This document shows positions 47,901-57,419 of a DNA stretch of 64,000 nt, piece after piece. Origin of the DNA: Podarcis raffonei (Eukaryota > Chordata > Lepidosauria > Squamata > Lacertidae). The notes under the pieces are model-generated. The model made no database searches and was not told where the DNA came from. It worked only from the letters and a program-made list of their open reading frames with translations. The stretch spans positions 46,998,001-47,062,000 of the forward strand of contig NC_070614.1 in assembly GCF_027172205.1 (NCBI RefSeq), written 5' to 3'. How positions within the stretch are numbered: the stretch's first letter is position 1; each line of letters begins with the position of its first letter. The position numbers were made by a program, and so were the translations under genes.

Positions 47901-49387
47901 GGATTGGCTCACACCATTACACAAAGATTGTATCTACCTGACAACATAATCTTAGTGAGCTGTCTTGCCTGTCTGTCTCCTTTGTCCTATTTCGTTCATC
48001 TTGCAGTGCAGTATTTCAACAATGAAATTTACACCATCATATTACTTCAGCAGAAATTGGATGGCCATCTGTCATGGATTCTTTAGTCCAGATTGCAGGG
48101 GGTTGGACTAGGTGACCGTTATGGTCTGAACATGCTGCAAGGCTGTCTTCAATGCTATAATATATGGTTTGGGGGTGGGCTACATCAGCAAGAAAGAAAG
48201 ATTTCCCGCCCACCCATATCACTAATTCTAAAAACAATCAAATATGTATATGGATAGGTGGTTCCCATTTCTTTGTGTAATGCCTACTGCCATCCTGGTC
48301 ATCAGAAGAAAAGGAAGGAGGGTGAGAAGTTTTGCTGCTATGATTGTGCTCCATGTTCGGAGAGGAAGATTTCAAACCAAACTGGTAGGTCATGTCATTT
48401 TGCCATAAAAAGGGGTAAAAATAATTTGCTGTATTCAATGAACTGTCACTAAGATGGAATTCCCCCATCCCAACACATTTTTCAGATATGGAAGACTGTT
48501 TCAAATGTCCAGAAGATCAGTATCCAAACAAGAATAGAAATCAGTGCATTCCGAAAATTATACATTTTCTGTCTTATGAAGAACCTTTAGGCAAAGGCTT
48601 AGCTTCAGCTGCTGCCTCCTTTTCTTTTATCACAACCTTGGTATTTGCCACATTCCTTAAACATAAAGATACCCCCATAGTTAAAGCCAACAACCGGGAC
48701 CTCAGCTACATCCTCCTGGTCTCCCTCCTGCTCTGCTTCCTTTCCTCTTTGCTTTTCCTTGGCAAACCTGGGAAAGTGACCTGCCTTCTTCGACAACCAG
48801 CTTTCAGCATCATCTTCTCAGTTGCTGTTTCTTGTGTGTTAGCCAAAACCATCATTGTTTCTCTAGCATTCATGGCCACAAAACCAGGATCAGGAATGAA
48901 GAAATGGGTGGAGGGAAAAGTGTCATATTCAATTGCTGTTTGCTGTTCATTTGTTCAATCGTTCCTTTGCATGGTGTGGCTATCAACATTTCCCCCATTC
49001 CCTGATTTAGACATGCATTCAGTGAATGAAGAAATCATTATTCTGTGTAATGAAGGGTCTGTCACCATGTTTTATTGTGTCCTGGGCTACATGGGTCTCC
49101 TGGCCATCAGCAGCTTCATTGTGGCATTCCTTGCCCGCAAGTTACCTGACAGTTTTAATGAAGCAAAGTTCATCACCTTCAGCATGTTGGCATTTTGCAG
49201 TGTTTGGTTGTCCTTTGTTCCAACTTACCTGAGCACCAGAGGGAAAGGCATGGTGGCTGTGGAGATCTTCTCCATCTTGGCCTCCAGTGCTGTGCTTCTG
49301 GGATGCATCTTTTTCCCTAAGTGCTATATCATTGTGCTGAGGCCTGAACTGAACAGCAGGGAGCAGATAATGAGGAGACAACATTGA
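41961..49387 (+). CDS. Vomeronasal type-2 receptor 5 (V2R, six exons, intact)
   Basis: Exons: 41961-42175, 43300-43591, 45945-46808, 47012-47239, 48258-48384 and 48486-49387. They sum to 2628 nt, giving 875 residues with canonical splice sites and no internal stop. The signal peptide is [19 protein letters not shown]. It is the most diverged of the plus-strand four downstream: exon 5 begins [11 protein letters not shown] and has CAPCSERK, and exon 6 has [13 protein letters not shown] and [10 protein letters not shown]. It is also the longest, because intron 1 gained a solo LTR and intron 2 a 2-kb L1-tailed element. It is the last V2R before the immunoglobulin segments, whose first leader starts about 2.3 kb further on. 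Same strand as V2Rs 2-4 and as the IGHV segments. Confidence 0.94.
42265..42814 (+). mobile_element. Solo LTR (endogenous retrovirus-type) with 5-bp target duplication
   Basis: The LTR is 42270-42809 (540 bp), with ends TGTCAGTCTG and GTATGACA. It is bracketed by AGTTA (42265-42269, 42810-42814) and has an AATAAA signal near 42700. The matching intron of V2R 2 shows the empty site (GGGGAGTTATAAAACATT). No internal region remains; a fossil. Confidence 0.8.
43772..45843 (-). mobile_element. L1-tailed element encoding only an ORF1-like protein (HAL1-like)
   Basis: A 2.04-kb insertion (43789-45826) is flanked by exact 17-bp repeats caacttcaaaaattctt (43772-43788, 45827-45843). In minus orientation it has a GC-rich 5' region, one open frame of 213 residues (44361-45002) and an A-rich 3' end. 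The frame starts [20 protein letters not shown], with a coiled-coil-like stretch near residues 10-45. I see no reverse transcriptase. Its 3' UTR resembles that of the L1 at 11100-11317 (ATTTGCTGA, TGGAATACA, GGGAGGTGTGAGGAGGTC). It is therefore best read as a non-autonomous element moved by L1. I recognise no RRM fold in the protein; it may be a rearranged L1 ORF1. Confidence 0.75.
47640..47870 (+). mobile_element. Tigger-like MITE in V2R 5 intron 4
   Basis: Starts CAGTGGTACCTCGGATTAAG after TA and follows the 13611 family through to CCCGAGGTACC; the last bases have drifted. Confidence 0.7.
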
Positions 49388-50010
49388 GGAATTTTTCCTC
49401 TGTTCTCCAATTATACTGCTTTGCTTGATGAGCATGTTTTTCAGGTACAAATCAGTTAGAAGAACAGGGGCCAGAAACCTTCAGTCTCCCTGTGTGACTT
49501 GTGAGGCCGCTTCCCCAAAACCACTCTCACCAGATGTTCACCTGACTTCATATGTATATGAAGTAAAGGTAGGAGCAGGTTGAGGCATGCCTGCCGAAAG
49601 CAGGATTGAACTCCTTGCACAGCAGCTGATGTGTGGGAAGCTCAATCCTACTTACCTCAACTATGCTAGAGATCTCCACCAGGGAGAAGCATAATTGAAC
49701 CCCCAGTTTACAGCTGCTGTATAAGGTGTTCAGTCCTTCTTGCTTTGGATGCAGCAGCCGCCAAATTCTGTGAGTTGCTGGCTTTTATTTAAAAACCTAG
49801 CAGATAGCAGGATTGAACTCCTCAGACATCAACTGCTGCAAGGGACTTCAATCCTATTAGGCCCACATCTCTCCCTCCCACAAAAGCCAACTTTGGTTTT
49901 CACCTCTCAATATCTTTAAATCTCTCTAGAAAGCATTGATATGATTTTTCCTTAGCCACCCCCATCAGATGGCTCCTTTAGCTATCTCAGAAAAAGTCTA
50001 TTTCGAAAAG
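49388..50010 (+). other. V2R 5 3' flank, duplicated with V2R 4 3' flank
   Basis: Matches 38751-39360 and 40620-40700 (for example CAGTTAGAAGAACAGGGGC and CTTACCTCAACTATGCTA), showing that the duplication unit extends at least 600 bp past the stop codon. No gene seen. Confidence 0.7.
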
Positions 50011-51045
50011 AAGCTATGTGCACAGAGGTGCATTGTTCTGTGCTGAAAATGCTCTGTGTTTCCTGAATTCACAGTGTAATTCACAGTGGAAACAAAACCT
50101 TTGGTAAGCACCTGGAACCTCTGAAATCTTTCTACCACTTGGAACACATTGGGGTAGTGTGTAACAATGTTTTGTCATTTTAACTGTGGGAATCATCATT
50201 TCCAGTTTGCTTGAAAACTAATGTTTTCAGTTGTAATGGGGACTGATTCTCTATTAGCATTTCCATGAGAACAGTGGATTGGATTCATCAAGTGCATCAA
50301 CACATCACCCATCTTGCTACAACTCAACATACCCAATGCTACTATCATGGACAGGGACTAATGTGAAATTTATATGCATTTTAGGAAATGGCTACTGAAC
50401 CAAGCACATGTACCCATGACTTGTTTATGTATCACTTCCATAATTTGAAGAGACACCCATCGCTTTCATTTCCCTACTTCCAACAAAATTTCATATTTTA
50501 TAGAGGAAGCACTTTACCCAAAGAAAGAAAGAAAACATTTTTTTCATAAAAATTGCCTATGCTGATCTCTGTGTTTTAATGCTCAATCTGAAAGCATAAG
50601 TTTAATAGAACTGCAATACCTCGCACAATAGTGAGGAAGGAAGTGACCATGTGGCCTGTGTGCCAACTCAGCTATGTTGTCCAGTCAACACTTTATAGAA
50701 ATCTTCAAGGTCCTTTCTGCTTGGCTTCCTTGCAATTCTTATCTCTGAGCTGGCATAAAGAACTATAAAGCAAGACACCTGATCATTCCACAAAGGGCAC
50801 AGACATGCTTTTGTTACTAACATAAAACAGTGAAAGTAATGTGTGAATAGGCACCTCCCAACCTCTTATTAGTTCCATTCCTGGAGACCTTCTAAATTAA
50901 ACTACTGAATTTCTGTATATCGCTTTGTATTTATTAGATCTTCTTCATGGACATAATATTTCATACTTGATGTTTCACATATTACAGAAAGAATCTTCCT
51001 CTTGCTTTGACAAGGAAGGAAATAAGGATTGGGGGAGCGGGAGCC
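50010..51045. other. Boundary stretch between V2R array and IGHV segments, nothing recognised
   Basis: AT-rich, with no open frame of note, no splice-like exon and no clear repeat. Here the V2R duplication ends and the immunoglobulin region begins. Confidence 0.5.
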
Positions 51046-51048
51046 TAA

Positions 51049-51206
51049 TGTCATAGAATCATAGAATTATAGCCTTGGAAAGGACCGTGAGGATTATCTA
51101 TAGTCCAACCGACCTGCAATGCAGGAATCTTTCATCCAACGTGGGGCTCTAGGACCCTGAGATTAAGAGTCCCATGATCTACCGACTGAGCTATCCCATC
51201 CAACCC
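51049..51206 (-). mobile_element. tRNA-Lys-headed SINE with CR1-type tail
   Basis: On the minus strand, the head reads ATAGCTCAGTCGGTAGATCA then GACTCTTAATCTCAGGGTCC, closely matching a tRNA-Lys (CTT anticodon). It runs into GGTCGGTTGGACTATAGATA and ends ATTCTATGATTCTATGACA, the CR1 3' end. The mismatches and missing acceptor pairing argue against a working tRNA gene. Confidence 0.7.
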
Positions 51207-51514
51207 TATTCCAATTTTATGTCCCAAAGTGGGACTTTTAAACTTTAACAATACTTAATACTTATCCGTCTACCCCTTTATTAAAAAATTCAAAGACAAG
51301 AGATTCTACGAGCAGTCCTTTCCCTTGCTGAGCATCTATATTTTACTGAACTTTCAATCTAAATCTGCCTTCCTGCCTCATACTATGACTCTATTCTTTC
51401 AGCCACATTCCTCCCCATAAATATGGGTCACTATTTCTTAAGTTGTGTCTCCTGTGTATGCACAAAGAATAACAGTTGCCAAAGGACTGGGTTACTCTTT
51501 TTACCCTGAGCGAT

Positions 51515-51522
51515 ATGCAAAT
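51515..51522 (+). promoter_or_regulatory. IGHV octamer (ATGCAAAT)
   Basis: Perfect octamer, 133 bp upstream of the leader ATG of IGHV 1, with TTTAAA further down. The octamer is the known Oct-1/Oct-2 site of immunoglobulin V promoters. Confidence 0.85.
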
Positions 51523-51647
51523 ACAGGGAGGGACAGCTTCCTGTTTAAAGCTGTCAAACATTCTCCAGTCCCAACTCCATCCATAGTCGCAACCCCCGTG
51601 TGATTGGGATCACTTTCCAGACAACCTTTTCCAAAGCAACTAGAAGA

Positions 51648-52100
51648 ATGATCCTTTTACTTCAATTAGTTTGTGTTTTGGCAGTTTTCAGAGGTCATTG
51701 TTATTTTTCTCCCTTCCCCATGCAAGAAAACATTTGAAGTCTACTCATTAATGTCTACAGAGCTTTATGATATCTCTTTCTTTACAGGTATCCAATCAGA
51801 GGTTCGACTGGAGGAATCTGGAGGGGACATAAAAAGACCTGGAGATTCTCTCCGCCTCTCCTGTCAAGCCTCTGGTTTTACCTTCAGCAGCTACTGGATG
51901 AACTGGGTCCGGCAGGCTCCTGGGAAGGGACTGGAATGGGTTGCAAGGATAAGCAGTGGTGCAGGAAGCTCACAATATTACCCTGACTCAGTGAAAGGGC
52001 GCTTCACCATCTCCAGGGATAACCCTTCCAACAGGCTGTTTCTGCAAATGAGCAATCTGAAACCAGAAGACACAGCTATGTATTACTGTTTGAGAGAAGG
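51648..52100 (+). CDS. IGHV segment 1 (clan III-like, functional-looking)
   Basis: The leader exon is 51648-51693 ([15 protein letters not shown]), with a GTCATT donor. The V exon is 51788-52100 after TTTCTTTACAG. The mature part begins [20 protein letters not shown]. First Cys is in LSCQAS, Trp in [15 protein letters not shown], second Cys in AMYYCLRE. Framework 3 reads [18 protein letters not shown], the clan III (VH3-like) pattern. A 23-bp-spacer recombination signal follows directly. The segment encodes the variable domain of the antibody heavy chain after joining to D and J in B cells. No stop is present; the leader intron is 94 bp. Confidence 0.92.
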
Positions 52101-52139
52101 CACAGTGAGAGGAAGTGAATCTGAAGGCTGGCAAAAACC
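52101..52139 (+). other. Recombination signal of IGHV 1 (23-bp spacer)
   Basis: Heptamer CACAGTG at 52101-52107, 23-bp spacer, nonamer GCAAAAACC at 52131-52139 (one change from ACAAAAACC). Confidence 0.92.
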
Positions 52140-52323
52140 CTCCTTGGTCATGCCAGCTCTCCAATTTGATTATGTAAAAGGACACGGGAGCTAGTAGAAA
52201 GGAGACTGTTGAGGACATCAGAAGAGTTACGTCTTCTCAGACCTAAAATTCCATCTAAATGAGGCTTATTTTCCCCACAATGACCAGTCAGACCCTTCAG
52301 GTAACCCTCCTCTGAACAAAGTA

Positions 52324-52537
52324 CAGTGGACGCTCGGGTTGCGAACGTGATCCATGTGGGAGGCACATTCGCAACCCACAGTGTTGCGTCTGCGCATGCA
52401 CGGGTCACAATTTGGCGCTTCTGCACATGCGCGAGTGCCAAAACTCGGAAGTAACCAGTTCTGATACTGCTGGGTTCGGCGCAATGCGCAACCCGAAAAC
52501 GCACAACCTGAAGCATCTGTAACCTGAGGTATGACTG
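52324..52537 (+). mobile_element. Tigger-like MITE, CG-rich subfamily
   Basis: Starts CAGTGGACGCTCGGGTTGCG after TA and ends AACCTGAGGTATGACTG before TA. The inside is rich in CGCAACCCG-type motifs. Related to, but distinct from, the 13611 family. Confidence 0.7.
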
Positions 52538-53109
52538 TATGGGATCCCAAAAGTCAGTATAATCTATGGCTACCATACCATATTATGGCAGCTGCTTCTG
52601 TTCCTATAGATATGACCATACCAAGATTTTGGAGGTGAGGCAGGCAGTGATTTATATATGGGCACATGCTGGTCATCAGTGCAGGTGGGGAATATACAAA
52701 TACAAAAAAGAAATGGGAAACTGTGGTATATATAACATAGCAACACCCTAAAACCAAGTATGACAGCTCTCTATATTTTTCTCACAAGGGGGCAGCCGAG
52801 CTTCGAAGATTACAAAGCACCATTTTGCCATGGGGTCGGCAGAGTTAACACAATGATGTTCTGTGGTTTCAGCTGCAGGAATGATTATTTCCTGTTTGCT
52901 TCGAAACTAATGTTGTACTGGTTTCATTGGAGGGCTGATTCTCCATGAACGTTTCTTGCAGTTCTCTATTAAAAGTCAAAGGATCCTTCGTTCCCCCACC
53001 CCAAGAAACTGCTTCAAACTGATGGAATTGCTTACAAGGCATTGAAATTAGCATTAATCCTTCCTGGTGAATTTTCTGATCCTCTCTGCAGCTCTCATGG
53101 AGGGTGGAA

Positions 53110-54155
53110 GGAAGAAAATCTGCAAAACTTGCTAATATGTTATTTATCGCTTTTATATGTTACATTTATATCCCACAATTCCTTCAAGTAGCTCAAGGTG
53201 GTGTACATGGTTGTTCCTCTCCCCTTTTCATCCTTGCAGCATCCCTGTGAGGTACCGTATTTTTTGCACCATAACACTCACTTTTTTCCTCCTGGAAAGT
53301 AAGGGGAAATGTCTGTGCGTGTTATGGAGTGAATGCCTACGGATGGCGGAGGGATCTGCTGCAGTCGTGAGCAGAGGATCCATGGTTCCCCTTCCTTCCC
53401 TCCTCCGTGGCTCACTTTGAAACAGCAAAGTGGGAGAAGAGCCGCTGAGTGGGGAGGAGAGAGGGACAGAGAGCCTGCTTCTTTAAAGGAGCAAACCTGT
53501 CCGGTTGGTTCCTTTAAAGCAAGCAGGCTCTCTGTCCCTTTCTCCTCCCCATTCAGTTCGCTAAATAGCAGCAAAGTTTTTCAGCTCGCTAAGCCTGCTT
53601 GCTTTAAAGGAGCAAAGTGGGAGAGGAGAGGAGTCTTCTCCCCTTTTATCCCTCTTCTGCATTATTAGTAGCATCCTTCTCCACACACCCCACGTGTGTT
53701 CCTTCTCCCCTTAAACCCCTCTCCTGCATTATTAGCAGCATCCTTCTCCACACACCCCATGCGTGCTCCTTGTCCCTTGAGTGCTTTTCCTTCCCTCCCC
53801 ACTTAAAACGTGGTTACAAAGCATGGATCCACATGGATCCTCAGGATTTTTGCATTGGGCTACTCCAAACTCACTGTCAGATCACATGTCTGTAGCCACA
53901 GCATGAACCACAAAAATCATACATCCACTATTTTGTTTAGAATATTTTTTTCTTGTTTTCCTCCTCTAAAAACTATGTGCGTGTTATGGTCGGGTGCGTG
54001 TTATAGAGCGAAAAATACGGTAGGTTAGGCTGAAATACAGTGACTGGCAAAGGTCATTCACTTGACTTCATGGCTGAATAGGACTACTACCCTCGTATCA
54101 CAGGTCTTACTTCAGTAGTACTCTGACCCCTATGCCACACTACAAGGGGTATAAG
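53110..54155 (-). mobile_element. tRNA-derived sauropsid SINE, split by a DNA transposon
   Basis: On the minus strand, the SINE runs from about 54155 (head, ...GTGTGGCATAGGGGTCAGAG) to about 53110 (tail, AGCTACTTGAAGGAATTGTG, ATATAAATGTAACATATAA). The insertion at 53255-54020 interrupts it inside CCTGTGAGGTA/GGTTAGGCTG. A plus-strand relative occupies the leader intron of IGHV 3. Confidence 0.65.
53253..54022 (+). mobile_element. Non-autonomous DNA transposon with TA target and long terminal inverted repeats
   Basis: Element 53255-54020 (766 bp). The left end is CCGTATTTTTTGCACCATAA and the right end TTATAGAGCGAAAAATACGG, imperfect inverted repeats of about 30 bp. Flanking TA is duplicated from a single TA in the host SINE. 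The inside has repeated segments (CATTATTAGTAGCATCCTTC / CATTATTAGCAGCATCCTTC), inverted GC-rich arms and no transposase frame. Confidence 0.75.
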
Positions 54156-54643
54156 GATGGGACTAAGGTGGAAGCAATTAAGCTATTGAGAGCTTGGCAA
54201 GTAGGAACTGGGGCAAGTATACATGACTTGTTTCTGTGTAATCTAGAGGGAAATCATGTATGAAGGGACACCCTTCACTTTTATTCCCCCAGTTCAAACT
54301 ATGTTTTATAGTGGTCTGGCTGAAATACATCATTCCTGGTTGAGCCCCTTCGCATTAAAAAAACAGGGGGGAAGTTCACCTGCAAATTATAGAATACATT
54401 TTAATGAATATGAGAAATTATTTGTCCCATCAGATCTGGTTTTTATGAGAATGTGGGGGCACATTCTTTAAAAAATGTGCAATAATATAGAAGGAATATT
54501 TGCCCCACTCTCCAAATAGCGGCAAAAATGCTAGTCTGGTACATCTGATGAATAATTACTGGTCATCTCACATGTCTTGTGTACTAGATAAGTACAAGGA
54601 TAGTTTAGCCAAAGCAATGAGTTGCTCTTTTATCCTGAGCTGC

Positions 54644-54651
54644 ATGTAAAT
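54644..54651 (+). promoter_or_regulatory. IGHV octamer variant (ATGTAAAT)
   Basis: One change from the consensus, 131 bp before the leader ATG of IGHV 2, in sequence aligned with the IGHV 1 promoter (GGGCAGCTTCCTGTTTAAA). Confidence 0.7.
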
Positions 54652-54774
54652 GAAAGGGCAGCTTCCTGTTTAAATCAGTCAAACGCTTTCCTTGCCTCCG
54701 CTACACTCAGAGATATAATTGCTTCATTACTTCCAGTCATTTCTACACATAGCACAACAGAGAAGGGAGGAAAA

Positions 54775-55227
54775 ATGAGACTTTGGTTTCCATTTGTTTT
54801 CCTTTCAGCAGTTTTGGGAGGTAATTCTTATTTTCAAAAAAAGAGGACTGGTACATTCTACAGTAAATATATAGAATTTCTTTCTTTCTTTTTCTCAAAA
54901 ACGGATGTATTTTGTTCCAGGTGTCCAATCCGAAGTCCAACTGGTGGAATCTGGTGGGGATGTCAAAAGACCTGGAGAGTCCCTCCGCCTCTCTTGTCGA
55001 GGTTCTGGGTTCACCTTCAGCAACTCTGGCATGAACTGGGTGAGACAGGCCCCCGGGAACGGACTGGAATGGGTTGCAGTGATCTGGTATGATAGTAGCA
55101 AACAATATTATGCCGACTCTGTGAAAGGCCGCTTCACCATCTCCAGAGACAACCCTGCAGCTATGCTATATCTGCAAATGGACAACCTGAAACCAGAGGA
55201 CACAGCTGTGTACTACTGTGCAGCAAA
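54775..55227 (+). CDS. IGHV segment 2 (clan III-like, functional-looking)
   Basis: The leader exon is 54775-54820 ([15 protein letters not shown]) with a GTAATT donor. The V exon is 54921-55227 after TTTTGTTCCAG, mature start [20 protein letters not shown]. Cys in LSCRGS, Trp in [18 protein letters not shown]2 around [11 protein letters not shown], Cys in AVYYCAAN. The open frame is unbroken and a near-perfect recombination signal follows. The heavy-chain variable domain is the expected product. It is closest to segment 1 in the window; both share RPG(D/E)SLRLSC and SRDNP, so they are likely tandem duplicates. The leader intron is 100 bp. Confidence 0.93.
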
Positions 55228-55266
55228 CACAGTGAGAACAAGTGAATCGTAAGCCAGACAAAAACC
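55228..55266 (+). other. Recombination signal of IGHV 2 (23-bp spacer)
   Basis: Heptamer CACAGTG at 55228-55234, 23-bp spacer, perfect nonamer ACAAAAACC at 55258-55266. Confidence 0.95.
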
Positions 55267-55473
55267 TCATATGCCAGCTGCCTCGACTGATTCATCTGCA
55301 ACAACAACAACAACAGATAAAACAAAAAGTTTGGAGAAGGGATATAAATGGCTTGTTGTGTACCAGCATATTTTCTGCTAGTTCCAATGAATTGTGTTGA
55401 GACAAATGGGAGTGTGTGGCCTTAAGTCCAAGACCATGCATCACTTCCCACAATATGGGAATGCTCAGGAGAA

Positions 55474-55624
55474 GTCTAGACCAGGCTTCCTTAACCTCAG
55501 CCCTCCAGATGTTGAGACTACAATTCCCAGCATCCCTGACCACTGGTCCTGCTAGCTAGAGATCATAGGAGTTGTAGGCCAAAAACATCTGGAGGGCCGA
55601 GGTTGAGGAAGCCTGGTCTAGACT
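55474..55624. mobile_element. Foldback (palindromic) MITE
   Basis: The ends AGTCTAGACCAGGCTTCC and GGAAGCCTGGTCTAGACT are perfect inverted repeats. The body CCAGATGTTGAGACTACAA pairs with TTGTAGGCCAAAAACATCTGG. A second copy of the same family is at 56646-56779. Confidence 0.75.
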
Positions 55625-56625
55625 GTAATTCAGAAATCAGTTCCCCCAGCAATTCCTTTCCTAATAAGTTCAAATTTTCAATGTGACATTTCGCACAATG
55701 TAAAATCCACTTCTGGAAATCAAGCAGAATCATTTCTGTATTAATTGCTTCCATAAGACATCTGTTTGCAACCCTGTTAACTTGAGAAATCGTGGCAAAT
55801 TTATGCTGCTGTTTTCCCACCATATTCATAGATCACCTCATGTGGTGAAATTTGGTGAAGAAATGGAATTCCGGTATACCATTATTTCCTCACAATTTTC
55901 ATGAGTGAATCATAACAGAACAGAAGCATGCATGCCTATGGTGACCTATCCAATGATATCCACTGTTGCGTCGCACTGTTGTGAATGAAATTTAACACAT
56001 TTTTTTTGTGATTTCTGCCTGGTCACTGCTTCCTGCTGCAGTATTCCAGCTATGCCTGGGGAAAATCCAGATGTATGGCAACCCTACTGTTTCTTTCACT
56101 CGCCGTGTGCCTTTGGAGGATGGCTGTTCATGCTGGAAACAGCTGGAGGGAGAGTGCTTTGGTGATCAAGTCCCGCTTGCAGCTTTTCCTCAGGCATCTG
56201 GTTTCTGGTTGGCCACTGAGAGAACAGGATGCAGGTCTACATGGGTCATTGGCCTGAACCAACCATCTCTTCTTAAGTTCTTACTGTTTCAGAAAGTGCA
56301 AATTGGTTTGCTTCTCCTTTAATGGCAAACTCAATATAATACCCCCTCCATCCCTACTCATAAGTCATTAGTACTGTATAAGCACAAAGATAAAGACCTG
56401 TTTTTCTCTATTTAAATTAGCCAGACACTATCCCTGCCCTGGATACATCCAGAGATGGAACAGCTGGAAAACTTTCCAGTTAATTCAGAGCACAGGGGAG
56501 AAGGGCGGAAAATGACACAGTGCCTTCAATTTGTTATGCTTTCAGCAGTTTTGGGAGGTTCAGATATGCTCAGATAAAGAGGACTAGTACATTCCATCAT
56601 GAATTTGAAGCAGTTTATTTAGTAG

Positions 56626-56995
56626 TGTGGCACAGCTGTTAAAGCAGGCACCCCCAAACTCAGTCCTCCAGATGTTTTGGGACTACAACTCCCACCATCC
56701 CTAGCTAACAGGACCAGTGGTCAGGGATGATGGGAGTTGTAGTCCCAAAACTTCTGGAGGGCTAAGTTTGGGGATGCCTGGGTTAGAGGGTTGGACAGGG
56801 ACCTGAGAGACCAGAGTTCAAGTTGGTACAGGGTAATTTGGGCCAGTCCCTGCCTTTCATCCTAACCTTCCTAACAGGGTTAATATGGGGATTAAATTAT
56901 GAGGGGCTGTACTACATAGGCCATCTTGAGCTCTTTGAAGAAAAAGGTGGGACATAAATGCAATAAATTAAGTAATAAGAAATAAAATAAAATAT
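56626..56995 (+). mobile_element. tRNA-derived sauropsid SINE in the IGHV 3 leader intron
   Basis: Head GTGTGGCACAGCTGTTAAAG, then after the foldback insertion GGGTTAGAGGGTTGGACAGG, body GGGCCAGTCCCTGCCTTTCA, end CCATCTTGAGCTCTTTGAAG with AAAAAGGTGGGACATAAATG. Same family as 53110-54155, opposite orientation. Confidence 0.7.
56646..56779. mobile_element. Foldback (palindromic) MITE nested in a SINE
   Basis: AGGCACCCCCAAACTCAGTC at the left and GGGCTAAGTTTGGGGATGCC at the right fold back almost throughout. The core TTTTGGGACTACAACTCCCA pairs with TGGGAGTTGTAGTCCCAAAA. Same family as 55474-55624. Confidence 0.78.
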
Positions 56996-57318
56996 ATGTA
57001 TTTTCTTCCAGGTGTCCAATCAGAAATCCAGCTGGTAGAGTCTAGATGGGGTGTCAAAAAGCCTGGAGACCCCCTCTGTCTCTCCTGTCGAACCTCTGGG
57101 TTCACCTTTGGCATCTATTACTTCCATTGGGTGAAACAGGCTCCTGGGAAGGGACTGGAATGGATTGCAATAATGTTGTGTGATGGTAGCAAACAATACT
57201 ATGCTTAGTCAGTGAAAGGCCACTTCGTCATCTCCAAAAACAACCCTTCAACTACAGTTTATCTGCAAATAAATGATCTGAAACCTGAGGACACAGCTGT
57301 GCATTACTGTGCAAAAGG

Positions 57319-57357
57319 CACAGCGACAGGAAGTGATGCTGAAAGCAGGGAAAGCTC
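57319..57357 (+). other. Decayed recombination signal of IGHV 3
   Basis: Heptamer CACAGCG at 57319-57325 (one change). At the expected 23-bp spacing the nonamer position reads GGAAAGCTC, far from consensus. Confidence 0.7.
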
Positions 57358-57419
57358 TTTTGCAGCTGTCTGGACTGAGTCAGCTGTGACCACAAGAGAC
57401 ATAAAATAAAGAATTTAGG

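Larger units (their letters stand above)
56512..57318 (+). pseudogene. IGHV segment 3 pseudogene
   Basis: The leader exon is 56512-56557 (MTQCLQFVMLSAVLG) with a weak GTTCAG donor. The V exon is 57012-57318 after TTTTCTTCCAG, mature start [20 protein letters not shown]. Cys, Trp and second Cys positions remain ([26 protein letters not shown]). A TAG stop stands in framework 3 at 57207-57209, and Gly-rich ESGG has become ESRW. The promoter octamer position holds AGATAAAG instead of ATGCAAAT, and the recombination signal nonamer is lost. The leader intron swelled to 454 bp by a SINE that itself contains a foldback element. It cannot give a normal chain. Clan III-like. Confidence 0.9.

Noticed and set aside
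51120-51206. A working tRNA-Lys gene
   Set aside because: The head matches tRNA-Lys, but bases are changed, the 3' acceptor half is lost, and it runs into a CR1 tail; it is a SINE.
52081-52194. Extension of the IGHV 1 frame past the heptamer
   Set aside because: The frame stays open by chance into the recombination signal. The heptamer at 52101 marks the end of the segment.
52324-52537. CRISPR-like or regulatory repeat of CGCAACCCG-type motifs
   Set aside because: Ends with TA flanks and a CAGTGG terminus show a MITE; this is vertebrate DNA with no spacers.
53333-53668. 111-codon frame between IGHV 1 and IGHV 2
   Set aside because: It falls within the GC-rich inside of a non-autonomous DNA transposon and has no family resemblance.
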